NCBI GenBank assembly: GCA_951217055.1
Contig: OX578277.1
Coordinates: forward strand, 70,783,455-70,847,454
Length of the DNA: 64,000 nt
From: Gerris lacustris
Lineage: Eukaryota; Arthropoda; Insecta; Hemiptera; Gerridae
Reading direction: 5' to 3'
Shown: one piece after another, positions 45,420-57,490 of the stretch
Numbering within the stretch: position 1 is the first letter of the stretch
Layout of the letters: each line of letters starts with the position of its first letter
The notes under the pieces: model-generated
Seen by the model: the letters and a program-made list of their open reading frames with translations, nothing else
What the model was told of the DNA's origin: nothing
The model's database searches: none
Program-made: the position numbers and the translations under genes

Positions 45420-46395
45420 ATTCTTATATTCAATATATATTTATAGTAAGACGCTTGCTTTAATGATACAAATAATGATTTTCTTTTAATTTTTCCTTAA
45501 CTCTTGCTAGGTACAAACAGTTACTTTTAATTTTGTCTCTTTTCTAACTCCGCCATGTATAAGTAGTTAGCAATGTATACGTACTTAGCAGTGTGATTTT
45601 TAGAGTCCGTAGGCAAAACCAAGGACCCTTATATTTTCCTGCGTGTGTCTGTCCGTCCGTCCTGTCGCCTGCTCTCACGGCTACACCTTTTGTCCGATCA
45701 CTTTGAAATTCGGCATGTATGTGTCTTGTACCTACCCACATATTTTAAAAATATAGCGACTTAAAAAAAAATATTCAAAGATATTAGGGTAAAAAAACTT
45801 AAGGGTTAAATGTTTTTTTTTTTTTTTTTTCGACACCGTGAGGGGTATCATATGAGAGGGTACGTTGAGCTGATTACAAAAATATATAATTCTTTGGGTA
45901 TAATTTTGATAGGGCGAGCGTAGGCAAGTTTGAAGTGGGTGTGAAACGTGCCCCCCCCCCCCCTTCTATCTCGCTTATGTGAAGTGCAAAAAATCTGAAA
46001 AAATTCCTGAACATTCTTCGACCAAAAGTAAAGATACCACTTTTTGGAAATTTCGAAAAACATAATATTTTATTTTTTATTGACAAAATACGTTTTTTTT
46101 ATAATTATGGTCTTTTCGATGTATTTATATGGTTGTAGTCCGATTCAGTGGCAAAAAATACTTTGTCAGAAGTTTGTTTATGTGTTTTGAGAATATCAGA
46201 CCCATAGGATAGTTCAAAGTAAGCTTTTTAGCATTTTAAAAAACACCATCAATAGGGTACTACTTAAACTATACGCAGGGTTGCCTACGGACCCTCGCTG
46301 TGTGCTGACTAGCACACACTTGACCTGTTTATATAATTTATATTTAATGAAAAATGTAAGGAACTTCGTTCCTACCGGGTGTCAATATCCAGAAG
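45420..46395 (+). repeat. H repeat occupied by R1 copy 4
   Basis: H sequence 45420-45596 (TATATTTATAGTAAGACGC, TAACTCCGCCATGTATAAGT) is interrupted by R1 and resumes at 46332 (ATAATTTATATTTAATG, then GTAAGGAACTTCGTTCC, a 5-bp hairpin). Compare the uninterrupted copies at 40262-40480 and 50823-50902. Confidence 0.75.
45597..46331 (+). mobile_element. R1 copy 4 (Helentron/HINE-like), boundaries proven
   Basis: Starts TTTTTAGAGTCCGTAGGC and ends TGTGTGCTGACTAGCACACA then CTTGACCTGTTT. GTCCGTAGGC at the start and GCCTACGGAC before the end hairpin are inverted. It has poly(T) at about 45811-45831 and poly(C) at 45951-45963. Because empty H copies exist in the window, the insertion point is a run of T, with no target duplication. 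Confidence 0.8.
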
Positions 46396-46519
46396 AAAAT
46401 ATCCAAAGAAAATATATCCATGGGCGTTCTTTCATGCCCGTAATTTGCTGTTTTAATAATACAGGCTATTTAGTTGTCTATTCGGGGTCACTCTAAAGCT
46501 TACTAATTATTTTGTAATA

Positions 46520-46615
46520 TTTATTATCCAATGTTTGAGGGGGCTCAGCCCCCCTAGACTCAACATTAGGGGGGCTCGAGCCCCTTGGGCCCCATGGAGT
46601 CGGCGCCGGTGTACT
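46520..46615. repeat. GC-rich palindromic patch, hAT-end-like
   Basis: GAGGGGGCTCAGCCCCCCTA followed by AGGGGGGCTCGAGCCCC and GGAGTCGGCGCCGGTG. It resembles the palindromic G/C-rich ends of hAT elements, but no partner end or 8-bp duplication was found. Confidence 0.45.
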
Positions 46616-48857
46616 TGATAATATTTTAATATATATATTTTGGGGTTTGTAAGCAGACTCTTGGTTGAATTGTATATTAGATTTAATATTTGTAAAAGTA
46701 CCTGTGTAAACCTATACGCGCAGAAATACAAAAAGCTGATCTATCTTTCTTGTAGTTCCTAATACATCTTGATATAAGATTGAGAGAGCTGTAATTTGGC
46801 CATGTTCGAGTTTCACTCTATAGAAGGGATTTTCAGAACCTATCCATCATTAGCTGTCGAATTTCGTATAGGCTATATATATTCGTATAATGGAGGTTCA
46901 GATAGATATATATATGCACATGTATTAGGTGCGAAGAGCTAATGAGATCCAGGACCTCAGTATATAGGCAGAATGTAGAGGCTCCAAGGCAAATTCAATT
47001 ACAGAAAGCAATCAATCTCTTAACAAGTTGCCCAAGGTAGGACCCAAGCCCTTAAGCCCAGGGTAGAAAACAAGTTGAACTCTCCGCCTACATATCGAGC
47101 GCTCTTCCACAGCTCAACTTTCTTACACGATTTTTTCCTTGCCAATTGGAAATGAAATCCGATGTCGGTCCAAAAAAACTCCAGGACTCAGCTTCGTATC
47201 CTTTAATTACCTGCGAAACACCCCGTCAATTAGTTTATCCGTTTTACCCCTTTAGCCAGAAAAAATTATAAAAGTCCCCCCCCCCCCTAAAAAGGAGCGG
47301 GCCTTATATAAAAATTTGTCCCATTGAATCTTTTTCTCATTTCAAGAAAGAGGAAATAATGTCTAAAAGAATGTTTGAAACACTTTAAAAACAACGGTTC
47401 CAAGAATGAAAAATCTTCAAAAAAAAGCTTCGTAATAGTAATCTGTAACGAGGAAGTTAATTGAATTCCTTCAGACATCACCATGAAATTATTGCAGGCA
47501 TGGGCATCTTAAAATTAATTGATGGCACAAATTCTAGTTCTTTGTTCTATTAAAAGTAATGAATTCTACCGTTAATTCAACAGAAGTGTGAAAGACAAAG
47601 TTTTTCAACTATTTTGGAGAAACTTCAGTATTAATTAATTATGTGTCTTAATACATTAATTAATTATGTGTCTTGTATTTGAAGTTTGAGATAATAATTA
47701 ATTAGAATATTTTGGTTATTTATATTCGTTATTGAGGATATTTGTTTAAATTCCTTCGTTCCCTTAGCTTTTTCCCCGGGAAAATAATGAATGATATGGA
47801 TAAAGCAATTTGTGTGGGCCGGGCACTAGAGCTAAGCAATATGCTGGGCTATAGCCTCCCCTTTCTGAAGGGATTTATGGGTAACCCTGGAGATATGAAA
47901 TTTTCACTTTCCTTATTGCTTTCCCCTCGCCCTCCGGGTAAATACATTGAATCCAAGGAATCTCCATCCAACACCCCACATCAGATTTGGTGGCTCATTT
48001 CCTTTAGCCAGAAATACGATAGAGGGAATTATTAAAAGACATGATCCTTGACTAGATAACCCTCGACAGAATGAGATTCTTATTCACTGTACCCTTAAAC
48101 CTTTTTACACGCTTGGCCTGCTTTTCGACAAGACGACTTCTTCAGAAACTCTTATTTCCTTACTTTGAACTGGCAAAAAATTAATACTTTTAACTATTTC
48201 TGAATTGCTTAACTGGCCGACGCATTATAAGAGTATTAACATGCTATTAATCAATTTTCTAGTCTTAACAGAAAGCTTTACTAACTATCCTCATTTTTGA
48301 TTTGTGAATGCAAACAATTAAAATCAGCGTATCATTTCCTTAGTTGAGTTAACCAATAAGAGCACCAGAACATTAAAACCTGTTAAACCTTTGACGTCAG
48401 GGGGTCATAGGATCAAAAAGTAGTGTCTGACACGTCATAAGAGTGGATTAGGGTGGACTAATGATGAGTGATACTCGATTAAATAACGAGTAGAAATTGT
48501 TCAAATTTATCTTCAAATGCACGTTTTGTTCGACAAGCGTTTCAAGAAATATGGTAATAAGGACTGACCGCTAAGGTCGTTTGAGGTTTAAACTTGGACT
48601 TTCTTCTATGGGCTTACGTTAATAATCCCATTAACTTACGGGGGTTTACGGGGCTTACGTTAATAATCCAAGTACGATTCGTGGCCTCAAGTGAAGAATC
48701 TCACTCTCCATTACAAATTTACAACGTGATATTTTGAAAATAAAAATCAGAAATTGGGCCACAAGAATTCATTCAACTCAACATAGCAGTGGAGGCAATT
48801 TAAACGATATTATTTTTAAACATAATGTCATTGATTGCTTTTTACAATAAAATTATA
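46616..48857. other. No recognised gene or repeat
   Basis: A 97-codon frame at 47742-48035 has no recognisable pattern. The minus strand at 47085-47130 has a tRNA-like phrase (GAGCTGTGGAAGAGCGCTCG), not a full tRNA. A CTGAAGA...GAAAA motif is at 48122-48145 (minus), without a good stem. Confidence 0.4.
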
Positions 48858-49165
48858 GTCAGCCAATTAGTGTGGCTAATAGCTTCCTCCTTCCTCGCAT
48901 CCTAATAATTCATCTGCAAAGAAGGTTGAAACTTTTATAGAACCACCAAAATGGGATAATTTTGACCTCTCACGCAATTTTCAATAAAATCGGGTGAGTA
49001 GTTCTAAGATATGTTGATTCGCAAAATTATTGAACGACAAACAGCAGACGGGAGTACAAAAATTTCCCCTGATGTCTGAAACGTATTTATGTCCTGAAAT
49101 GTTTGAATTGGGAGACGAACGATCATATAGCTTCCATTACCTCTCGGTAAGCTAGAAAGCAAAAA
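48858..49165 (-). mobile_element. R4 short copy
   Basis: Both ends on the minus strand: GCTTTCTAGCTTACCGAGAG at the start and GCCACACTAATTGGC hairpin at the end. The body is reduced, with an insert near 48905-48950. Confidence 0.65.
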
Positions 49166-50822
49166 TTAGTTTCTTATGCCTTGTAGTTATGATTATTTTT
49201 CATTTTTGACAGTTTTGACGCTCTTATCGGTAAATCCTTCATAATATACTTCTCGTAAAAATTTTAGTTCTTACTTTTCCCATTCTCCTATTTTATTGAT
49301 ATTTAAATTTAACCTTTTTGCTTGTTTGGTAAAGAAAGTATAGTTAGGCTTAATACTGCTTTCTCAAGTATACCCCCAGGTATTGTCCAACTAAATATTT
49401 TGAACCTAATTTAATAGAAATACGTTCTGCAGTTTAGACTCCACACTTTTTTTATTCAGAGACTCTTCCAGAATGAAAAGTCATAATTTTCCGATTGTTA
49501 AGTATTAAAGTTTTAGTCGTTTTTTATACTTTCTAACCTAAAATAAAGCCTTCCTTTCGAAGCGATATTTTCCTCTTCGAGATCGTTCTATTACTTATAA
49601 ATGACACAGCCACTTGTTCTTAAACCCACTAATCAAATTTCTTTCTCAACTTCTTAAGTAATGTTGAAAGTTAGAGGTGTTAAGGGAGGAAAAATTATTT
49701 CATCTACGGAGAGGAAAAATGTTTTATAGCCAGGTCAGAATCTACCTAGATACCTTTCACTATAGTTTTAAGTAATAGAATTGAAGTTTTGGCATTAAAA
49801 TAATCTTGTTTTATTTTCCTCTACTGCTTGGTCTAAAATTATTAACATAATCATCTAGTTGGATTTGAAAGAAACCTTCATCGTAAAATATAATTTTTTT
49901 TTATCAAAAAATACTTTGGCTTTTATTGGGTTTATATAAATGCCTATTATTAAGAAATAGAGTTTACATTAATAAATAAATCACAAAGTATATGTGAGTC
50001 AGTATTATGTCGGAGGCTAATGTATGACTAAAAAATAATAAATATTTAGGAGTAGTTAGGTCTATTAAGGAATTAAAAACCTAATTTTTGCAATATTTCG
50101 ACCCCTACTTGGTTCATTCTCAAGGTGATTAACTAGAAGTTATATTACATTATACAGGTTATATTTAAAAATAAATTAATTCCTTAATAAAATATCTAAT
50201 TTATCATATATATTTTTATGTTTTTTGTGGGGACGCTGTTTCTTTAAACTTCACCAACGCACTGATTTCTAGCGTACTCATCTTATACTTGCTTGAACAG
50301 TAATAACATAACTAAATGAGTGTAAAAAAGTAAAATTACAACTTAATAAATTGCATTAATAAAATAATATATGAGCTGTATAATGTACTCTGTTATTTTC
50401 AACATTCGCCTAAAAATGGCCACAACTTTTTCAAAAAATCGGTTCGATACACTTACTAACTCCGTGGCTCAACACTCAACAGGGAGAACATATGCCTAAC
50501 AAAGGGCTTATACAACAACTAGCCTTCACTCCATGGGGGTCGTACTAGGTATTAGTGGCTATGTAACCTATTATCATGTAGGCCTAGCACTTAAATGAAA
50601 TGCCTGAATACCTTTGTCTCCAAAGTCTTCTAGGAATAGAATTAGGACTATATTATACATAATTCATTCCATTATCAAGAATATAATACTCTCGAAATCG
50701 TAGTTTAGAGTTTATTTATACTGTGTGTCCCAAGATAGAGTATCCGAGAGGAAAAATTTTCTTATTTCATTCATTATAAAAACTTTAATTTATCTTATGA
50801 GAAAAAAAATACAAGTACACCC
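49166..50822. other. No recognised feature
   Basis: Low-complexity AT-rich sequence, with one TACTGTGTGTCCCAAGATAG at 50719 that resembles a Tc1/mariner end but has no partner. Confidence 0.4.
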
Positions 50823-50902
50823 GGTAGGAACGAAGTTCCTTACATTTTTCATTAAATATAAAATCACACTGCTAAGTACGTATACGTTGCTAACTACTCG
50901 TT
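50823..50902 (-). repeat. H repeat fragment (second empty site)
   Basis: GGTAGGAACGAAGTTCCTTA and AAATCACACTGCTAAGTACG match, inverted, both sides of R1 copy 4 with no R1 between them. Confidence 0.75.
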
Positions 50903-51764
50903 CCAATAAATATTTTTGACTCAATTAGAAAATTATTATTAGTAAAATTATTACGTAAAACTTATTACAAAAATCACTTGATCCGCTTATGAGCAATATT
51001 ATTTTATTACATCAATTTATACTTATATATTTACAGTTTTACTGGTTAATAATTTAACACAGTCGACACTGTCAATTTCTGACGATTCTCTTGGTACATT
51101 TTCGATTTTAAATAATATACGAATACTTTTCTCAATGATAGAAACAATAATTGAAAAAAAGCGTTGTTTTGTGGATAAATAGCGAGTTTGACAGGAAGAA
51201 GGAGTAAGAGAGAGAGAGAGCATAGTGAGAGAGAGATTGAAAGATTGAAGAGTTGGGATTACGCACGGAAGGATACCAAAGGAAGTATAGTAGAGGGGGA
51301 ATCACTCTACATTCTTAATATTCCACCTACACTAACTACAAACCCCACACTTTGGACATCTACTTTTAAAAATTGTAAAATATATCACGTCACTGTAGAA
51401 AAACGGCTGCTTGTATCAGGTTGAAATTTTACATGCCTGTTTCAATTGTAATTTAGGCGATGTGTATGAAGTTTTATTAAAATCGTTACGTTAGAAAGTA
51501 AGATATCGGTAAAAATGTTGTTTAAAAAAAAAAAAAAATACCTTAAATATCAAATGTTAAGCTAATGTAATAAATAAAATTAAAAAAATATCATCAGAAC
51601 AAGTAATCAATAATTCTAATCTTAACATGTCTAATCTTATATGTATAACAAAAAAATTTACAGAATTAAAAAATAAAATAATAGAAATTATCATTCAAAT
51701 TAGTGCCACCTACTTCTGCTCAAATTTCGATTCTATTTAGGCATTATATAAAAGCCTTATAAAA
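50903..51764. other. No recognised feature
   Basis: Includes an AG-rich stretch at 51206-51245. No gene called. Confidence 0.4.
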
Positions 51765-52955
51765 ATAGACTGCCAATTGGTGTAGCACATAGCTTCCTCA
51801 CATCCTACTCACGCACTTCATTGATTTTATGATTTTAACAAACCATTATTCTCTAAAACAAAAAAAAATTGACAAATTTGTTTTCAATTTTACCCCCTCA
51901 AAACTAGAAACAACAGAAAATAGAACGTAACAAATATTAATCTACTATTTAAGAGCTTTTCAATGATATACATCATATTATAAAAGATTAACTTTGACAT
52001 TTGTACCCCTGTACTTTGAGGTACCAAAATTATATTTTTAAAAAACAAACAATACAAAAGGGCATTAATTAAACTAATAAATAAATATAAATAAAAAACC
52101 TAATAACAAAAAATTATTTAAACCCTTTAACCTACAACAATATTAAAAAGTGGTACAAATGTACGTGTACAATTTTTTTTAAAAAATGAACCAATAAAAT
52201 AGCGTTAATGTAAATATCAAGGCCTTTCAAATGATATACGACACAATATTAAAAACCAAAAAAAGTAGTCACGTGACACGGCACGCTGGAAAAAGTTTAC
52301 TCTCATGTTCTCAGCAAATCGGATGAACTAATAAAATAGCGTTAATGTAAATATCAAGGCCTTTCAAATGATATACGACACAATATTAAAAACCAAAAAA
52401 AGTAGTCACGTGACACGGCAAGCGGGAAAAAGTTTACTCTCATGTTCTCAGCAAATCGGATGAACTAATAAAATAAAATATAATCAATTTAAAGAGCATT
52501 AGAGTGAGATTCAAGCGCCTCAATCAGAATTAAAATCGGTCAACTATTGTAGAAACTATGGCCATTCAAAGACAAAAAGGAAAAAAATAAAACCAAAAAA
52601 ATACCAAAATTATCACCATCTAAGGTACAACCGATGATGATACATCAAAAAGTCATAGGACCAAAGTTGTAGATCTTTTAAAATCAGTTACCGCTGGTGC
52701 TATCCGGTTTCCAATACGACCGTTCAGCCGCAATCATCCCCCAAAATAGCTTAAAAATCAAGTCGGCCATTTTTATTTTTTAAAGGGGGGAAGGAGGGGG
52801 AAAAGTAAACTTTTTATAATTATTTTGGTTCACAATATGGACGTTGAGCGTCGAATGGCGCAAACAGCAAGTCTCTAGCTCTTCTGGAAGTGGGTAAACA
52901 TTAATGTCGGCCAGTGAGTCAATTAGCCATGCTGCTTTATAATATATAGACATAT
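51765..52955 (+). repeat. R4 end fragment, then partial R13 copy
   Basis: 51765-51815 is the R4 end on the minus strand (CCAATTGGTGTAGCACATAG). From about 51885 modules match R13 (CAATTTTACCCCCT, CAATGATATACATC, GTACCCCTGTAC, CAAGGCCTTTCAAATGATAT), ending TTTATAATATATAGACATAT near 52953. Confidence 0.55.
52191..52464. repeat. Tandem duplication, two 137-bp units
   Basis: Units begin at 52191 and 52328 and a third start is cut at 52465. They are nearly identical (one or two differences), so the duplication is recent. Each contains GTAGTCACGTGACACGGCA. Confidence 0.9.
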
Positions 52956-52974
52956 TAATTTAGCACGATTTAAA

Positions 52975-53318
52975 GTGCGCAGACGGTTGAAATTAGGCAA
53001 GTGCTTTCTGCAGGCAACTTTCGACAAACCATACAAATTTCATAAAATTCAGACCGACAGACAGACACGGGACCAAAAATGTTCACTGATGTCTGAAACG
53101 GATTTCTGTCTTGGAATTTTTGAAATCGGATATAGAAAGTATTTTCGTTCTTCAAAACGATCACATTGCTTCCGTTACCTTCGGTAAGCTCGGAAGCAAA
53201 ACGGGGGAAACAATTAAACCAATTTGACAACAATGACTTGTGAAAGCATAAAATCAATAAAGTACGTGGATAGGATGCGAGAAAGCTAAGTGCCACACCA
53301 ATTGGTAGTCTATTTTAA
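52975..53318. repeat. R4 chimera with halves in opposite orientation
   Basis: 52975-53200 is the R4 start half on the minus strand, ending at the GCTTCC hairpin (53170-53200). 53201-53318 is the R4 end half on the plus strand (GATAGGATGCGAGAAAGC, GCCACACCAATTGG, TAGTCTATTTT). The junction is at the palindromic start hairpin. Confidence 0.65.
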
Positions 53319-54736
53319 ATTTAAACGTGTAGAGTGATTTGGGAAAGAGAATAGAGAGAGGGACAGAAAAATATGTACTTGCACTGGATATGGATAAATT
53401 AGTAAATTAGACCTAGTAGAACTTACTCGGACAGTGGGAGACTTGGCTAAACCTATGATCTCACAACTTTTTACGCCAGACTTGGCTTTTTTTACATTAG
53501 CTTTTTGGTTGGGATACGTAATACATATTAAGCAATATGTATGTGATGGTATTTAGCATTATCATGTACCTAGGGAATAATTGCGAAATTATTTTTAGCT
53601 TCAAATTTAGGGGTGCTTTTCCCTAAAAACAGTTTCAACTATTTTGATTAAATTTATAATATATTGTGGTCCTTTGATAAATCTAATAATATAAGTTGTT
53701 TTCCCTGGGAAAATCTAGTTTCCGAGATAATCGAAAAAAAAAATCTGACTTTTTAAAAAAGAAAACAACCTCGTGTTAAACATGTTTGAAAATTAATAAA
53801 GCACTTGGACTATGGGATTTAAAGACAATATCAATATCTCTGTGAGAAAGAATTGTTCGATTTATCGGGCTGATTTTTTAGTAAGCTTTAATAACAGTTT
53901 TGAAAGTGTAGTTCTAATTTAGATTTCTAGATTAAAATATTTAATATCTTTAAAAGAAACGTTTCTTTAAAATAATTTTGCAGTAGAAAGAAAAAGAAAG
54001 GAAAAAGAGGAATAAGGGATAAAATTCTTGGCAGAGCGATGGGCATTAAGGAGCAAATAGGAATTCCTTGAATGATGTCTAAGGCGCGCTTAAAATTCCC
54101 GGCATGAATTCCAGGTTCAATCAAGCTTTATCTGAAGCCAAGAAAAACCAAGCCAGTCTTTAATCTCTAGGCGAGTTTTCTCTTTAGAGTCTTATCTAGG
54201 TTGGTGGTCTTTTCTTTCACAATCTAGTCACATAGGCGGCTTAATAGAAATCCCATGAGGCCTTTTTGGTTTCCTTTAGCCTTATTACTTGCTATTTTCT
54301 TTTCTTCCTGTTCCTTAGACACAACATTTTTAATCTCATCCTGCTTTTTGTTGTTTTTTTTTTACTTGAACAGCAGCAGAATAGATAGAAAATCGGAAAA
54401 GGAATTTATAGTTTTGTTCAGATTTTTCTACACTCTAATAATTAAATTTCTGTGAGCTTTTAAGTTTGTAAATGCTGACTGTGATTTATTAGGGATAATC
54501 AAAAATTAATTTTAGTTTTTATAAATTATGACAAAACATATAAAAAACTTTTTTTATCTCAAAAGTGTTAAATGTAGAGTTAAATTAATTATAAGAGTAA
54601 GTTACTTTCCCAAGGAAAACTGTTTTTATGTAATACAGATACATGTAAATTGTCATAAATTTAAATAGTCTCGGACAGATGTGCGAACTAATCGGTTTCG
54701 ATTTCTATGGGCTTGTATTTATTTAGTCTAAATATA
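53319..54736. other. No recognised feature
   Basis: Short open frames occur, none with a recognisable domain. Confidence 0.4.
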
Positions 54737-55504
54737 CAGGGTGTCCCGGGTCAGGACCGACAAACTTAAGGATGTGATAGTACAGTTTATTTGGAGTAAA
54801 AAAAAGTTCTATGAACCATGGTCCTATTCTCATTTGTTTTATAGCTATCTCATTTTTACATTTTTTTAGTAAGACGTAACTTTGACTTAATAAATCGGCA
54901 ATATCATTGGAACTAATTAAGCTAGAATGATAAATGATATACCGCCTGAAAGAGATTGAAAACTTTAAAGATAAATACCATTTGAGCTATTAAATTTCAC
55001 TTTTAGTCACACGTTAATTCGTTAGAACTTGAAAATAATAATATGTACTTAATTAAAAATATAAAACGTTAGAGCTCGTACAACTATTGTATTGTAATAG
55101 ATAGCTGGATGCAAAACCCCAAAATGAGTACTTTTGAAGATATAGGTGTAAATAAATGTATGTCTGTGCAAATGTGGAAGAGAAATAAATAGGCACAGAA
55201 GATTGAAACTTATAAGGGACTAACAATGGACTACTTATGCTAATTAACTGAAAAATTAAAACTTAAAATTCCGGGCCCGCAAGGCAATTGGACTGATTTA
55301 GTTTTTTGAATTTGAATTTGAATGCCATATATTGTTAAACAATTTTACATGATAAATTACAAACATGCTAACATGCAGTTATAAATATAAAGTTAACAAA
55401 TCGGCTAGATGCCGTGGCGCCATAAGGCTTGAAGTTACACTTTAGTTCACACTGATTTTGTTTAGGAATCCTAATTTAATTCAATGAATCTAATTCCATA
55501 TCAG

Positions 55505-56220
55505 ATCAAATCCGGGCCCAGCCGACAATCGGCCCAGTATAGTGTTTAATTAATTTAATTCCATCGGCAAAATCCGGGCCCAGCCGACAATCGGGCCGGT
55601 ATAGTGTTTAATTCCATCGGCAAAATCCGGGTCCAGCCAACAATCGGGCCGATTTAGTTTATGCATCCTAATTTAATTCAATGAATCTAATTCCATCAGC
55701 ATAAATCCGGGCCCAGCCGACAATCGGGCCAGTATAAGTGTTTAATGAATTTAATTCCATCGGCAAATTCCGGGCCCAGCCGGCAATCGGCCCAGTATAG
55801 TGTTTAATTAATTTAATTCCATCGGCAAAATCCGGGCCGAGGGCATTTGGGGTGATTAAGTGTATACAGACCCTAATATAATACTTAATTACTTCCTTTA
55901 ACTGGAAAATATTTACAGAAAATTCGAATGCATCTGTCATTACTGTGTTTGTTTGGTTTTAAATGTATGGCGGGTCCAAGTTATGTAATCATTGGGCCGG
56001 TATAGTGTTAATGAATTTAATTCCATCGGCAAAATCCGGGCCGTGCGCATTTGGGGTGTTTTAGTTAAGTGTATACACACCATAAGATAATAAATACTTA
56101 ATTAATTCCTTATATTCGAAAATATTTACAGACAATTCGAATGCATATGTCATTGATGTGTTTGTTTGGTTTTAAATGTATTGCGGGTCCAAGTTATGTA
56201 ATCATTTCGGGGGGGGGCCT
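55505..56220. repeat. GGGCCC-containing tandem array inside the mariner element
   Basis: Units of about 54-80 bp begin TCCGGGCCCAGCCGACAATC at 55509, 55572, 55626, 55707 and 55768, joined by AATTTAATTCCATCGGCA. Then a larger unit of about 200 bp (TCCGGGCC...GCATTTGGGG ... GGGTCCAAGTTATGTAATCA) is itself duplicated (55829-55990 and 56034-56207). The array ends at a long G/C run at 56208-56237 followed by GTGTACGCCAATGG. Confidence 0.8.
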
Positions 56221-56644
56221 TGCCCCCCCCCCCCCCCTGTGTACGCCAATGGTTACAAGTATTGCAAGAAATAATAAATAAAGGATAGGTAAATGTTTGC
56301 TAGAATTTGAACCTTAGTACATTGATCCTCAGTTTCTCTCATTTTAAAATGTTGCTTCTTGAAAAACAGTGTTTTTATTATTATTCATTGTGATCTTACT
56401 TTTATAATATTACATCTAATATTCTCTTTATATTATTATTTAGTTTTAAAGTTATTTTGTTACTTTAAGCGTATTATTATAATTTTACGTATGGAGTTTA
56501 CTAGTGCGGAATATGGGGACATGAATTTTATTTACGGGTTCTGAAACGGAAATAGTAGGGAAGCTGCTATAGAATAAGCTACCAGATACCCAAATAGGAG
56601 GCATCCTCATCATTCTACTTTTCCTGCTCTTCATAGAATAATCT

Positions 56645-57490
56645 ATGAAAGTGGATCTGTGTACAATCTTGAGGATGGCTGTCTACAACTTTGACGATAG
56701 AATAGTTCAAGCATTTGAAGACGACCCTACTACCAGCGTTCAAAGAGTTAGTGCCGCCCTTGAAATTCCAAGAACGACAGTTTGGAAAACGGTTAGGAGT
56801 AAAAGCTTAAAACCATTTTATTATTAATCTGTGCCGTCACTACAGCTAGGTGATACGGTAAAAAGAGTTGATTTCTATACGTGGTACACTTAGACGGCTG
56901 CAATGAATCGTAATACACAAAAAAAATCAGTGGACAGATGAAGCTTGTTTCACTCGTACAGGAGTCACAAATTTACATAATTTACACTACTGGGCTGAAG
57001 ACAATCCTCAAAAGACAAGAGAACAGTGTTTCCAACATAATTTTTCGCAGCCCACATTTTTCCAGGCCAACTTAATGGAAACATGTTCTATGACTTTCTG
57101 GAATAGGATTTAAGTATACTATTAGATTCCGTTCCACTAAATAGAAGAATTGATAGCTGGTTCCAAATAGATGGTGCACCATCCCATTATTCAAGAGCAG
57201 TTTGACTATGGCTAGATGAACTCTACCCTAAAAGGTGGAGGGGGACCGGTTGCTTGGCCACCTAGTTCACCAGACATTACGCCTTTAGATTTCTGTTTGT
57301 GGGGACATATGAAAGGTTTGGTGTATAGACTACCGGTTAACAGTTAACACAAGCTAATGAACAGGATACATGCAGCAGCTCATCAAATAAATGGCCAAAA
57401 AGAGACACTCATAAAATGCAGCGAATAGGTACTTAAAAGATGTCGGATGTATACTAACGAAGGAGGCCACCATTTTGAACATTTTTTATA
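56645..57490 (+). pseudogene. Tc1/mariner/IS630-type DDE transposase remnant
   Basis: The N-terminal helix-turn-helix is readable (TTSVQRVSAALEIPRTTVWK, 56730-56790). The catalytic domain follows in shifting frames: first acidic motif WTDEACFTRTG at 56931, HYWAEDNPQKTREQCFQHNF, second motif QIDGAPSHYSRAV near 57160-57200, and third motif SSPDITPLDFCLWGHMKGL near 57265-57320. It ends with RCRMYTNEGGHHFEHFL near 57430-57490. All three catalytic positions are recognisable as D, but several stops (for example at 56825 and after NRI near 57115) and frame changes make it inactive. It lies inside the long inverted repeats, so it is probably the element's own enzyme. Similar transposases are common in insects. 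Confidence 0.85.

Noticed and set aside
47085..47130. Minus-strand A-box-like GAGCTGTGGAAGAGCGCTCG
   Set aside because: The acceptor stem, anticodon arm and T arm do not pair; not a tRNA.
47096..47230. Possible phase-1 exon after CTCTTCCACAG
   Set aside because: Open for about 40 codons but no donor site is found before the stop.
47742..48035. 97-codon frame with a hydrophobic patch
   Set aside because: No recognisable family, no splice or promoter context, long enough to occur by chance in this less AT-rich patch.
52191..52464. Direct repeats considered as CRISPR-like
   Set aside because: Two 137-bp adjacent units without spacers in an animal genome; simple tandem duplication.
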